Shown: piece by piece, positions 25,284 to 33,895 of the stretch | Layout of the letters: each line of letters begins with the position of its first letter | How positions within the stretch are numbered: position 1 is the stretch's first letter | Source: JBIYSM02 sp044759095 | GTDB taxonomy: Bacteria > Bacillota > Bacilli > Brevibacillales > Brevibacillaceae | Direction: 5' to 3' | DNA length: 63,607 bases | NCBI RefSeq assembly: GCF_044759095.2 | Contig: NZ_JBIYSM020000025.1 | Coordinates: 1 to 63,607, forward strand | Notes under the pieces: generated by a model | The model's input: the letters and a program-made list of their open reading frames with translations, nothing else | Databases searched by the model: none | Told to the model about the DNA's origin: nothing | Translations under genes and position numbers: made by a program

Positions 25284-25361
25284 TCCATTCTAAAAAAGGA
25301 CTTTTCGGCAAAAGTGCAGAAAGATTCACACATTTCTTTTTGCACAAGGAGGGGGAAGTTC

Positions 25362-26147
25362 GTGAACGCCCAACAGCTCAACGAAGCGATTCAAAAGTTT
25401 GTCCGACCCGGTACCTTTCCCGTCGGCATCAAGATCGTGAAAGAGCTGGAGAAACTGCCGCCAAAGGCCAAACGGCCCAAACAGGATCTTCAGATTGAGA
25501 TCACCATTTGTCAGGCAGTCGGTTTTTCCCGCCGGTACGGCTGGACCATCGCCATGAACGGCGAGGATCTCTCCTGTCCGATCGCGCAGGTGGCGTTTGG
25601 ATATGAGCCGGAGCTGCCCTACTACACGGAGGGAAGTCTGGTTTGCGGCATGTACACGGAAACGATGGAAGCGGGCGTCAAAAGCGAACAGGACGTGCCC
25701 AAGCTCCCGCAGGAGGAAAGCGGCTACTACGTTTCGTTTCCCCTGGAGCGGGCTCCGTTTGATCCGGATGTCGTGGTGGTTTACGGCAATTCCGCACAGG
25801 TGATGAGGCTGACGGCAGGCATGCTGTACAAGCGGGGCGGTTCCATTCCGTCCACGTTTTCAAGCCGCGCCGATTGCGCTGACATCGCTATCAAACCGCT
25901 TTTAACCGGTGAACCGCAAGTGATCCTCCCCTGTTACGGCGACCGCCTGTTTGCCCAGACCCAGGACGATGAAATGGCATTCAGCTTTCATTTCTCAGAC
26001 GCAAAGGAACTGGCGGAGGGGCTTATGGGGACGCAAAAAGGCGGGGTACGCTATCCCATCCCGACCTTCCTTCGGTATCAGGCGGAGTTTCCCCGGTCGT
26101 ATCAAAAACTGACGGAGCTGTTTAAGAGCCCGGGCGACTTAAGCTAA
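25362..26147 (+). CDS. DUF169 family protein
   Basis: 261 aa, matching the DUF169 (COG2043) family in its overall pattern: a cysteine-containing ITICQAVGFSRRYGW block early, a central FPLERAPFDPDVVVVYGN segment, and CYGDRLFAQTQDDEMAFS. These proteins are soluble, often found near archaeal and bacterial metal or cofactor genes, and have no established function. The start is GTG 25362 with AAGGAGGGGG 6 bp upstream. A hairpin (GTGCAGAAAG 25314-25323 with CTTTTTGCAC 25336-25345) lies directly before the ribosome site. A bidirectional terminator follows. Confidence 0.75.
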   Translation: MNAQQLNEAIQKFVRPGTFPVGIKIVKELEKLPPKAKRPKQDLQIEITICQAVGFSRRYGWTIAMNGEDLSCPIAQVAFGYEPELPYYTEGSLVCGMYTETMEAGVKSEQDVPKLPQEESGYYVSFPLERAPFDPDVVVVYGNSAQVMRLTAGMLYKRGGSIPSTFSSRADCADIAIKPLLTGEPQVILPCYGDRLFAQTQDDEMAFSFHFSDAKELAEGLMGTQKGGVRYPIPTFLRYQAEFPRSYQKLTELFKSPGDLS

Positions 26148-26160
26148 CGCTCGTGAGCGA

Positions 26161-26206
26161 AAAAAGCCGATTACACCGTTTGCGGGTGTGATCGGCTTTT
26201 GCTTTT
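26161..26206. terminator. Bidirectional terminator between convergent genes
   Basis: AAAAAGCCGAT(T)ACACC pairs with GGGTGT(G)ATCGGCTTTT. It has A-rich left and T-rich right flanks, serving the DUF169 gene and the minus-strand aminopeptidase. Confidence 0.85.
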
Positions 26207-26223
26207 AGGATGCGAGTGGATGT

Positions 26224-27339
26224 TTACATGAGGTTTTCCGGGTTCAGGCCATCCAGCTCCGGCAGAACGAAACGGCCGTCTTTGCGGATCAGTACGTCGT
26301 CGAACCAGATCTCGCCGCCGCCGTACTCCGGACGCTGGATTTGGACCATGTCCCAGTGAATGGAGGAGCGGTTGCCGTTGTCGGCGATGTCATACGCGTT
26401 GCCCGGCGTGAAGTGGAAGCTGCCGGCGATTTTCTCGTCGAACAGGATGTCCTGCATCGGATGCAGGATGTGCGGATTGAAGCCGATGGCAAATTCGCCG
26501 ATGTAGCGGGCGCCTTCGTCCGTGTCGAGGATTTCGTTCAGCACTTTGGTGTTGCTGCTGGTTGCTTCCACAATTTTACCGTTTTTAAAGGTAAGCTGTA
26601 CGTCGGTAAAAGACGTGCTGTGGTAGTTGGTCGGCGCGTTGAAGTAGATGGTGCCTTCTACGGAATCGCGTACCGGAGAGGTGTATACTTCGCCGTCAGG
26701 GATGTTGCGCTTGCCGTCGCACTTGATGGCCGGAATGCCCTTGATCGAGAAGGTAAGTTCTGTTTTTGGACCGATAATGCGCACACGGTCGGTACGCTCC
26801 ATCAGCTCCTTCAATGGATCCATCGCTCTGGACATTTTTGCGTAGTCCAGATTGCAGACGGAGAAGTAGAAGTCCTCAAAGCCCTCCAGGCTCATGTTGG
26901 AGAGCTGAGCCATTGCCTTGTTCGGATAACGGAGAACCACCCAGCGCTTTTTCGGAATGCGCTCCCCGAAGTGGACAGTTTTGTAGAAGATGCGGGAGTA
27001 GAGTCCCATCTTTTCTTCCGGGATGTCGGAGTATTCGTTGATGTTTTCAAAAGCGCGTACGGCTATGTAGGCGTCGACGTCTTCCATTCGGGACAGCTCG
27101 TGCTTGGCCATCAATGCCATGTGCTCTTCACTGGTGCCTTGAATCAAGGCACGCATGATTTCCTGATCCTTGATCGTCACCAGCGGCAGTGCGCCGACAG
27201 CAAACGCTTCGCGAACAAGGGCACGAACCAGAGGTACCTGCATGCCGATGTTTTCGATCAGCACCTTTTCCCCTTTTTGCAGGTTAAGCGAGTAGCGTAT
27301 CAGTTTGCTCGCCAGTTCGTTAATCCGTGGATCTGCCAT
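26224..27339 (-). CDS. M29 family aminopeptidase (AmpS/PepS type)
   Basis: 371-aa cytoplasmic metallo-aminopeptidase. The start MADPRINELASKLIRYSLNL and the late blocks GEFAIGFNP, DEKIAGSFHFTPGNAY and SIHWDMVQI carry the Glu, His, Tyr and Asp ligands of the cobalt/zinc dimetal site in this family. It releases N-terminal residues from peptides. The start is the ATG at 27339 with GGAGGG 9 bp upstream; the frame continues upstream to 27396 without a ribosome site. It follows the iron alcohol dehydrogenase gene by 47 bp on the same strand, so they are probably co-transcribed. Confidence 0.9.
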   Translation of the reverse strand: MADPRINELASKLIRYSLNLQKGEKVLIENIGMQVPLVRALVREAFAVGALPLVTIKDQEIMRALIQGTSEEHMALMAKHELSRMEDVDAYIAVRAFENINEYSDIPEEKMGLYSRIFYKTVHFGERIPKKRWVVLRYPNKAMAQLSNMSLEGFEDFYFSVCNLDYAKMSRAMDPLKELMERTDRVRIIGPKTELTFSIKGIPAIKCDGKRNIPDGEVYTSPVRDSVEGTIYFNAPTNYHSTSFTDVQLTFKNGKIVEATSSNTKVLNEILDTDEGARYIGEFAIGFNPHILHPMQDILFDEKIAGSFHFTPGNAYDIADNGNRSSIHWDMVQIQRPEYGGGEIWFDDVLIRKDGRFVLPELDGLNPENLM

Positions 27340-27386
27340 GGTATGGAACCCTCCATAGATAAAAATTTTTTTACTTATCTCACAGT

Positions 27387-28586
27387 TTAATGGCAAGCTT
27401 CATAGATCGCAAGGATTTCGTTCTCATAGAGTGGACGGGAACTGGTCAGGCAGTCCGCGCCTCTGCCGCCGATGCGAATGGACTCGCGCGCCATCGGCAA
27501 GAGGCTGTCTCTCGTGATGCCAAAGTCCGAGAGGCGCTGCGTGATCCCCATGGAACGATACCAGTTCGAAACCGCCTCAATGGTTGCGCGGGCAGCTCCC
27601 AGGTCGTCCTCATCCGTTACGCCAAAACAGTTGCGTCCCATTCGGGCCAGCCGTTCCGGACGATCCTGCAAAATAATCTGCTCAAAGTAAGGAAGGGACA
27701 AGATGGCAAGGCCGCGGCCATGCGGAATATCGTACCAGCCGCTCAGCGTATGTTCCATCCCGTGCAGGGGGTAGCCGGCTCCCCGTCCTCCCAACGTAAA
27801 CGGGCTGATTGCCAACGTGCTCGCCCACATCAGTGTGGAGCGGGCTTCTTCGTTTTCCGGTTCGTTGATGGCGATACGGGAAAACTGCGCGACCAATCGA
27901 ATGAGGGTTTCCGTAAAACCGTCCTGCACATGTGTGCCCTCCGCGCTGATCAGGTATGCCTCAAACAGATGGGAGAAGATGTCGGCGCAAGCTTCCGCCG
28001 TCACGTGAGGCGGAACGGTGTATGTAAGTGACGGGTCAAGAACGGCAAGTTTGGGAATCAGGCCGGGCCCGTTGATTGACGATTTTTCGTGCGTCTCCCA
28101 GTGGGTAAGCACGCTGATGCCGTTCGCTTCCGAGCCGGTAGCGGCGACGGTGGGTACCGCGACGATCGGCAGTGCCTGCTGAACCGGAACCAGGTCTTTT
28201 CCCGTGCCGCTGGGATTGCCGCGCATGTAGTCGTAGATGGGACGGCCGGAGAGTGCAGCAGCAGCAATCGCTTTGGAAGCGTCCATCACGGAACCTCCGC
28301 CCAATGCGATGATGAAGTCGCAGCCATTTTCCCGGGCAAGGGCGGCGCCGGCATCCACGGTCGTAGTACGGGGATTTGGCTCCACCCTGTCAAACAGCAC
28401 AAAAGGAACCTCTTCCCCGGCAAGCAGCGAGCAGACGCGATCCAGCAGCCCTGTCCGTTTGGCTGAAGACCCTCCGGTTACCAACAATGCTTTTGTGCCG
28501 ATCGTTTTCGCTTCCCTGCCGATGCGGGCCAGTTCACCAACGCCGAACAAGACGCGGGTGGGAAACAGCACCTCAAAAGGAAACAT
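27387..28586 (-). CDS. Iron-containing alcohol dehydrogenase
   Basis: 399 aa, group III alcohol dehydrogenase. The N-terminal dinucleotide-binding part contains ALGGGSVMDASKA (about 95-107). The metal-binding half has FSHLFEAYL and the GMEHTLSGWYDIPHGRGLA block with the His ligands. It oxidises or reduces a primary alcohol/aldehyde with NAD(P)H; the substrate is not predictable. Start ATG behind GCAGGGATC. A promoter (TTGTGT-17-TATACT) lies just upstream on the minus strand. Confidence 0.9.
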   Translation of the reverse strand: MFPFEVLFPTRVLFGVGELARIGREAKTIGTKALLVTGGSSAKRTGLLDRVCSLLAGEEVPFVLFDRVEPNPRTTTVDAGAALARENGCDFIIALGGGSVMDASKAIAAAALSGRPIYDYMRGNPSGTGKDLVPVQQALPIVAVPTVAATGSEANGISVLTHWETHEKSSINGPGLIPKLAVLDPSLTYTVPPHVTAEACADIFSHLFEAYLISAEGTHVQDGFTETLIRLVAQFSRIAINEPENEEARSTLMWASTLAISPFTLGGRGAGYPLHGMEHTLSGWYDIPHGRGLAILSLPYFEQIILQDRPERLARMGRNCFGVTDEDDLGAARATIEAVSNWYRSMGITQRLSDFGITRDSLLPMARESIRIGGRGADCLTSSRPLYENEILAIYEACH

Positions 28587-28609
28587 TCGTGATCCCTGCC
28601 TTTTTCGTT

Positions 28610-28638
28610 AGTATAGGTACAACCATAGTGTAACACAA
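28610..28638 (-). promoter_or_regulatory. Promoter of the alcohol dehydrogenase-aminopeptidase unit
   Basis: On the minus strand, TTGTGT and TATACT are separated by 17 bp, about 25 bp before the start codon. Confidence 0.55.
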
Positions 28639-28641
28639 GAA

Positions 28642-28662
28642 AAGCTCCCCCCGGGGGAGCTT
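28642..28662 (-). terminator. Terminator after the MCP-like gene
   Basis: AAGCTCCCCC pairs with GGGGGAGCTT. Read on the minus strand it is followed by TTTTCTTGTG. It starts immediately after the MCP-like stop codon. Confidence 0.75.
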
Positions 28663-29757
28663 CTATGCCACTTGAAACTTGCTGCTCATTTCGCCCAGAC
28701 GGGTAGAGAGTCGGAGCAGCTCATCCGCCAACTCCCGCGACCGTTCGATTGATTTCAGCTGATGCTTTGAGGTCTCCAACATTTCTTCCGTACTGCTCTG
28801 CGTCTCCTGGGAGACAGCCACGAACATTTCCAGGGTGGTGTCCACTTCGTCCAACCCGCTGGAAATATCGGACAGACCTGCGGAGACGATCTCCATTTCA
28901 TCGTTCGTTTTTTCAATTGCCTGGCGAAGCTTGCAAAAGGCCTGTTCCGTTTCGGCTATTTTATCGAGGCTCTGTTGCAGCTGTCCGCTGGCCTGTTTCG
29001 ACTCTGCGCTGACCGATTCTGTTTCCGTCTGTATGGATTCGATCAGCTTGGCAATTTCCACCGTGGCTGACTCCGATTCACCAGCCAGCTTGGCCACCTC
29101 GTCAGCGACGACGGCAAAGCCTCTGCCGTATTCTCCCGCCCGGGCTGCTTCAATAGAAGCGTTCAACGCCAGCAGCTTGGTTTGCTTGGCAATGTTTTTG
29201 ATTACATCCACGACGACACTGATCGTTTGCGAATGACCTTTTAATTGGCTCATGCGCTCGTCGAGCTGTGTATAGGTTCCAGAAAAGCGGCGGATCATGG
29301 AGGTCAGCTCGTCAATTCGTTCCTGGCCATAATGCGCCACTTGTTCCATATTTTCGCTTGCCTGGGTGACGGAGGAGATGCGTGCGAAGAGCTCGTCCAT
29401 CGCTTCCTTCATGCGTTGAAATGCGGCATTGGCCGTTTCTGTAGAGCAGGCGGTCTGCTCCACGCCTTTGTTTACGGTGTCGAGTCGAACGGCCAGCTGG
29501 GAGGTATGCTCGCCCGCCTGGTTGGATGCCAGCTGGATCTGGTGTCCGCTGCGGTTCAACTCGTCAATCATGTACTGGATTTCCCTGATCATCGTTGACA
29601 TCTGCTCGATCATGAAGTTGAAGCTGTCGGAAATCGAACGGATTTCCGGCCCCTCATGCTGCAGGTCGGATCGCTCGGTAAGGTCACCGGAGCTTACCTT
29701 TTGCATGCCTTGAATCAGCTTGCGGAAGGGAGAAGTGATCCCCCGGACGACGATCAT
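28663..29757 (-). CDS. Methyl-accepting chemotaxis-like protein without membrane segments
   Basis: 364 aa. It starts directly in a HAMP-like region (VVRGITSPFRKLIQGMQKVSSGDL), followed by a long coiled coil and the conserved signalling hairpin tip with LLALNASIEAARAGEYGRGF at about 190-210. Such domains dimerise and control CheA kinases. No transmembrane helix or extracellular sensor domain precedes the HAMP, whereas HAMP normally follows a membrane helix. The ATG nevertheless has a proper AGGAGG 8 bp upstream, so translation from here is plausible. It is either a cytosolic sensor or a receptor that lost its 5' part. No chemotaxis genes are nearby. Confidence 0.82.
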   Translation of the reverse strand: MIVVRGITSPFRKLIQGMQKVSSGDLTERSDLQHEGPEIRSISDSFNFMIEQMSTMIREIQYMIDELNRSGHQIQLASNQAGEHTSQLAVRLDTVNKGVEQTACSTETANAAFQRMKEAMDELFARISSVTQASENMEQVAHYGQERIDELTSMIRRFSGTYTQLDERMSQLKGHSQTISVVVDVIKNIAKQTKLLALNASIEAARAGEYGRGFAVVADEVAKLAGESESATVEIAKLIESIQTETESVSAESKQASGQLQQSLDKIAETEQAFCKLRQAIEKTNDEMEIVSAGLSDISSGLDEVDTTLEMFVAVSQETQSSTEEMLETSKHQLKSIERSRELADELLRLSTRLGEMSSKFQVA

Positions 29758-29877
29758 GGGAAAATCCTCCTAGTACGATCCGTTCATTATCCATTTCATT
29801 CTAGCGATCAATTGTAAAGCTAGTATGTAGGCGAAGTTAACGAATGTTTAAGAGTATGCATGTGCAGAGGAACCAGC

Positions 29878-29893
29878 AAATTACGAACGTTTG
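29878..29893 (+). promoter_or_regulatory. Additional single PurBox-like site upstream of purC
   Basis: AAATTACGAACGTTTG contains ACGAAC flanked by AT-rich sequence, matching the PurBox core except for one base. No partner half-site lies 35 bp away. Confidence 0.45.
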
Positions 29894-29918
29894 TCGATCA
29901 AGTATTGGATAGATTTTG

Positions 29919-29947
29919 TTGAAAAGTACGTATATTTATGTTTTAAT
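29919..29947 (+). promoter_or_regulatory. purC promoter
   Basis: TTGAAA and TTTAAT separated by 17 bp. The spacer and the region just downstream carry the paired PurBox. Confidence 0.65.
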
Positions 29948-29963
29948 TGCATTGTAATGTTCG
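29929..29963 (+). promoter_or_regulatory. Paired PurBox overlapping the purC promoter
   Basis: CGTATATTTATG and TAATGTTCG half-sites, 35 bp end to end. One lies in the promoter spacer and the other just past the -10 box, so a bound repressor would cover the promoter. Confidence 0.7.
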
Positions 29964-30013
29964 TATATAGACTTAAAAAGCTATCTTTTTCAGGTGGGAA
30001 GGGGACTGTGTAA

Positions 30014-30724
30014 GTGGAAAAACGGGAACAACTCTATGAAGGAAAGGCGAAGAGGATTTATCGTACTTCTGTTCCGGATCAATACTGGGTTGAATACAAG
30101 GACGACGCCACTGCCTTTAACGGAGAGAAGAAAGGGAAAATTGTCGGCAAAGGTGAGCTGAACAACCGCATCACCTCCATTTTTTTCACCCTGCTGAAGG
30201 AGAAGGGAATCGACAATCACTTCATTGAAATGCTCTCGTCCAACGAACAGCTGGTTCGCAAAGTGGAGATCATCCCGCTCGAAGTTGTCGTCCGCAATAT
30301 CGCAGCCGGTTCCCTGGCGAAGCGACTGGGTATGGAGGAAGGAACGGTCCTTCCGCAGCCGGTTGTGGAATTCTACTACAAAGACGATAAGCTCGGCGAC
30401 CCGTTGGTAAACCATTCCCATATCAAAGTGCTCGGTATCGCAAACGCTGCCGAGGTGGCTCGCTTGGAGCAGCTCGGTCTGCAGATCAATGAGATTTTGC
30501 AAGCCTACCTGCGCGAGCGCAATGTCCTTTTGGTCGATTTTAAACTGGAGTTTGGCCGCTCATCTGACAGAGAGATTCTCCTCGCCGATGAAATATCGCC
30601 GGATACTTGCCGGTTCTGGGACGCACGGACCAAGGAGAAGCTGGACAAAGACCGCTTTCGCCGCGATCTGGGCAATGTCGAAGAAGCTTATCAGGAAATA
30701 CTCAGACGTTTGGGAGGAGAATGA
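30014..30724 (+). CDS. purC: SAICAR synthase
   Basis: Joins CAIR and aspartate with ATP to give SAICAR. 236 aa with the family N-terminus LYEGKAKRIY (about 6-15), GKGELNNRITS and the C-terminal block DEISPDTCRFWD. The start is GTG 30014 with GGTGGGAAGGGGA upstream. It opens the second pur unit, purCSQLFMN, under its own promoter. In B. subtilis purC directly follows purB. Confidence 0.97.
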   Translation: MEKREQLYEGKAKRIYRTSVPDQYWVEYKDDATAFNGEKKGKIVGKGELNNRITSIFFTLLKEKGIDNHFIEMLSSNEQLVRKVEIIPLEVVVRNIAAGSLAKRLGMEEGTVLPQPVVEFYYKDDKLGDPLVNHSHIKVLGIANAAEVARLEQLGLQINEILQAYLRERNVLLVDFKLEFGRSSDREILLADEISPDTCRFWDARTKEKLDKDRFRRDLGNVEEAYQEILRRLGGE

Positions 30725-30727
30725 ATC

Positions 30728-30976
30728 ATGCTGAAAGCTGTTGTATACGTAACGCTGCGCGAAAGTGTTCTGGACCCGCAGGGACACGCTGTAAAAGGCG
30801 CTCTTCACACTCTTGGCTTTGACGAAGTAAAAGAAGTGCGCATCGGCAAGTACATGGAAGTTTCATTGAATACAGGCGACCGCGCACAGGCGGAAGAACG
30901 CGTCCGCGACATGTGTGAAAAGCTGCTGGCCAACACCGTGATCGAAGACTACCGCTTTGAGATTCTGGAGGGATAA
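30728..30976 (+). CDS. purS: FGAM synthase subunit PurS
   Basis: 82-aa small subunit that bridges PurQ and PurL and helps ammonia transfer in FGAM synthase. Typical features are the N-terminal KAVVYVTLRESVLDPQG and VKGALHTLGF. The start is ATG with GGAGGAGAATGAATC upstream, 3 bp after the purC stop. Confidence 0.96.
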   Translation: MLKAVVYVTLRESVLDPQGHAVKGALHTLGFDEVKEVRIGKYMEVSLNTGDRAQAEERVRDMCEKLLANTVIEDYRFEILEG

Positions 30977-30978
30977 GC

Positions 30979-31671
30979 ATGCGAGCAGCCGTCATTGTCT
31001 TTCCCGGTTCCAACGCCGATATCGATCTGTATAACGCCGTCGAAGATGTGATGCAGGTACCGGTTGACTACGTCTGGCACGGAGAAACGGATCTGTCCCG
31101 CTACGACGTGATCCTCCTGCCGGGCGGATTTTCCTACGGGGATTACCTGCGCTGCGGGGCGGTAGCCCGGTTCTCTCCCGTGATGGAACAGGTGGTGAAA
31201 GCGGCGGAAGAAGGCAAATGGGTGATGGGGATCTGCAACGGCTTCCAGATCCTGACGGAAGCCGGCCTGCTGCCCGGGGCGCTCTTGCGCAACCGCTCGC
31301 TAAAATTCCGCTGCACGCTTTCCAAGCTGCGTGTGGCCAACAACGACACCGCTTTTACCCGCGATTACGAGGCAGGCGAAGTCATCGAGATTCCGATTGC
31401 GCACGGCGAAGGAAACTACTTCTGCGACAAAGAGACACTGGCCAAGCTGAAAGCCAACAACCAGATCGTATTCCGCTATGAAGGAGAGAATCCGAACGGT
31501 TCGATCGACGACATCGCCGGCATTTGCAACGAACGAGGCAACGTGCTGGGCATGATGCCCCATCCGGAGCGCGCTGTGCATGAATGGATGAGTTCCGCAG
31601 ACGGACGCCGCATGTTCACCTCGATTTTAAAGAGCTGGGAGGAACGAAACCGTGTCAACGATCACGCATAA
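30979..31671 (+). CDS. purQ: FGAM synthase glutaminase subunit PurQ
   Basis: 230-aa class I glutamine amidotransferase subunit. It hydrolyses glutamine and passes ammonia to PurL. Visible motifs are GSNADID near the N-terminus, the nucleophile loop MGICNGFQIL (Cys near residue 86), and the His/Glu pair in MMPHPERAVH close to the C-terminus. Start ATG with GGAGGGATAAGC. It overlaps purL by about 20 bp. Confidence 0.97.
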   Translation: MRAAVIVFPGSNADIDLYNAVEDVMQVPVDYVWHGETDLSRYDVILLPGGFSYGDYLRCGAVARFSPVMEQVVKAAEEGKWVMGICNGFQILTEAGLLPGALLRNRSLKFRCTLSKLRVANNDTAFTRDYEAGEVIEIPIAHGEGNYFCDKETLAKLKANNQIVFRYEGENPNGSIDDIAGICNERGNVLGMMPHPERAVHEWMSSADGRRMFTSILKSWEERNRVNDHA

Positions 31672-33895
31672 AGAACCAACAGCTGAACAGATTGCCGAGC
31701 AGCGTATCTATAGAGAAATGGGGTTGACCGACGACGAGTATCAGCGCGTCGTTGACATCCTCGGCCGCAAGCCGAACTGGACGGAAACCGGACTGTACAG
31801 CGTGATGTGGTCCGAGCACTGCTCCTACAAAAACTCCAAACCAGTACTGCGCCGCTTCCCGACGACAGGCCCGCGCGTTTTGCAGGGACCGGGTGAAGGG
31901 GCGGGGATCGTCGACATCGGCGACAACCAGGCTGTCGTGTTCAAAATCGAGAGCCACAATCACCCGTCTGCAATTGAGCCATACCAGGGCGCGGCGACAG
32001 GTGTGGGCGGCATCATCCGCGACGTCTTCTCCATGGGCGCCCGACCAATCGCTCTGTTGAACTCCCTGCGCTTCGGCGAACTGACGACACCGCGCGTGAA
32101 GTACCTGTTTGAAAATGTCGTGGCAGGAATCGCCGGTTACGGCAACTGTATCGGGATCCCGACCGTGGGCGGTGAAGTGAACTTCGACCCGACCTACGAA
32201 GGCAATCCGCTGGTGAACGCGATGTGCGTGGGCCTCATCGACCACGACAAGATTCAAAAAGGAGTTGCGTCCGGTATCGGCAACCCGGTCATTTATGTAG
32301 GGGCGAGCACCGGTCGCGACGGTATTCACGGCGCTACCTTTGCCTCCGAAGAACTGAACGAAGATTCCGAGAAAAAACGTCCCGCCGTGCAAGTGGGTGA
32401 CCCGTTTATGGAAAAACTGCTGTTGGAAGCGTGTCTGGAACTGATTGACACCGGCATCGTCGTCGGTATTCAGGACATGGGAGCCGCCGGTCTTACCTGC
32501 TCCAGCGCGGAGATGGCCTCCAAGGCGGGCAACGGCATCGAGATGAACCTCGACCTGGTGCCGCAGCGCGAAGCGGGCATGTCGGCGTACGAAATGATGC
32601 TCTCCGAGTCCCAGGAGCGCATGCTGGTCGTGGTGGAAAAAGGCAAGGAAGATCAGGCAATCGCGCTGTTCGACAAATGGGGGCTGGCTTCCGCTGTAGT
32701 AGGCAAAGTAACCGATGACGGCATGCTGCGCCTCCTGCATCGCGGTGAAATGGCAGCCAACGTGCCGGTGCAAACGCTGGCGGATGACGCTCCGGTCTAC
32801 CATCGCCCCTCCGCTGTACCAGCGTACTATGAAGCAAACGCTAACGTCGATCCGATAGCTGCCATCAGCGAGCCTGCCGACTTGAACGAAACGCTGAAGG
32901 CTGTCCTGTCTCAACCGACTGTGGCAAGCAAGGCATGGGTATACGAGCAATACGACCACATCGTACGCGCCGGCACCGCAGTCAAACCTGGTTCCGACGC
33001 TGCGGTGGTCATGATTCGCGGCACACGCAAGGCGCTGGCGATGAGCACAGACTGCAACGGCCGCTACGTTTACCTTGACCCGAAAGTGGGCGGCGCCATT
33101 GCCGTTGCCGAAGCGGCTCGCAACGTGGTTTGCTCCGGTGCGGAACCGTTGGCCATCACCGACTGCCTCAACTTCGGCAGCCCGGAAAAGCCGGAAGTGT
33201 TCTGGCAGTTTGAAAATGCGGTAGACGGCATGAGCGAAGCTTGTCTCGCCCTAAACGCGCCGGTGATCGGCGGTAACGTATCGTTCTACAACGAACGCAG
33301 CGGTGACGCGATCTATCCGACTCCAACTGTCGGAATGGTCGGTCTCATCACCGATGTGGATCACATCACCACCCAGTACTTTAAAGGGGAAGGCGACATC
33401 ATCATCCTGCTCGGCGAGACATTCGCAGAACTGGGCGGCAGTGAATACCAGAAGCTGGTGACCGGCAGCATTTCCGGACGTCCGCCGCAGCTAAATCTTA
33501 AAAAGGAAGCGGCCCTGCAGCAGCTTGTGCTGAAAGCCATTCGTCAGGGTTTGGTGCGATCCGCGCACGATCTGTCCGAAGGCGGTCTTGGCGTGGCGCT
33601 GGCAGAAAGCTGCTTCGGTCAGGAGATGGGGGCAACCGTTGAGCTTGCAACTGAACTTCGCACCGACATAGCGCTGTTCAGCGAGTCGCAGTCCCGCATC
33701 CTGCTGAGCGTAAAAGCAGCGGATGCAGAAGCGGTCTTGGCGCTGGCAAATGAGCTGGGTGTACCGGCTCAGGCGATTGGAACGACCGGCGGGAACCGTT
33801 TGGTGGTGAAGGTTAACGGAGGAGAAGCCATCAACGCGCCGCTTTCCGACTTGAAAGCCGCTTGGAAGGATGCGATTCCATGTTTGATCGGATGA
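31652..33895 (+). CDS. purL: FGAM synthase large subunit PurL
   Basis: 747-aa synthetase subunit that makes FGAM from FGAR and ATP with ammonia from PurQ. It is the short (small PurL) form that needs PurS and PurQ, both encoded just upstream. Key blocks are WSEHCSYKNSKP (about 50-61), FKIESHNHPSAIEPYQGAATGVGG (about 90-113) and the duplicated AIRS-type halves. The start is GTG 31652 inside the end of purQ, with GGAGG upstream. Its stop overlaps the purF reading start region. Confidence 0.97.
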   Translation: MSTITHKEPTAEQIAEQRIYREMGLTDDEYQRVVDILGRKPNWTETGLYSVMWSEHCSYKNSKPVLRRFPTTGPRVLQGPGEGAGIVDIGDNQAVVFKIESHNHPSAIEPYQGAATGVGGIIRDVFSMGARPIALLNSLRFGELTTPRVKYLFENVVAGIAGYGNCIGIPTVGGEVNFDPTYEGNPLVNAMCVGLIDHDKIQKGVASGIGNPVIYVGASTGRDGIHGATFASEELNEDSEKKRPAVQVGDPFMEKLLLEACLELIDTGIVVGIQDMGAAGLTCSSAEMASKAGNGIEMNLDLVPQREAGMSAYEMMLSESQERMLVVVEKGKEDQAIALFDKWGLASAVVGKVTDDGMLRLLHRGEMAANVPVQTLADDAPVYHRPSAVPAYYEANANVDPIAAISEPADLNETLKAVLSQPTVASKAWVYEQYDHIVRAGTAVKPGSDAAVVMIRGTRKALAMSTDCNGRYVYLDPKVGGAIAVAEAARNVVCSGAEPLAITDCLNFGSPEKPEVFWQFENAVDGMSEACLALNAPVIGGNVSFYNERSGDAIYPTPTVGMVGLITDVDHITTQYFKGEGDIIILLGETFAELGGSEYQKLVTGSISGRPPQLNLKKEAALQQLVLKAIRQGLVRSAHDLSEGGLGVALAESCFGQEMGATVELATELRTDIALFSESQSRILLSVKAADAEAVLALANELGVPAQAIGTTGGNRLVVKVNGGEAINAPLSDLKAAWKDAIPCLIG

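Noticed and set aside
26140..26160. AGCTAACGCTCG, similar to the loop of the stem-loop element at 15233 and 39938
   Set aside because: The shared nine bases lack the conserved GGGCCCCGCC and GGTGGGT flanks and overlap the DUF169 stop codon, so I treat it as chance or a decayed copy.
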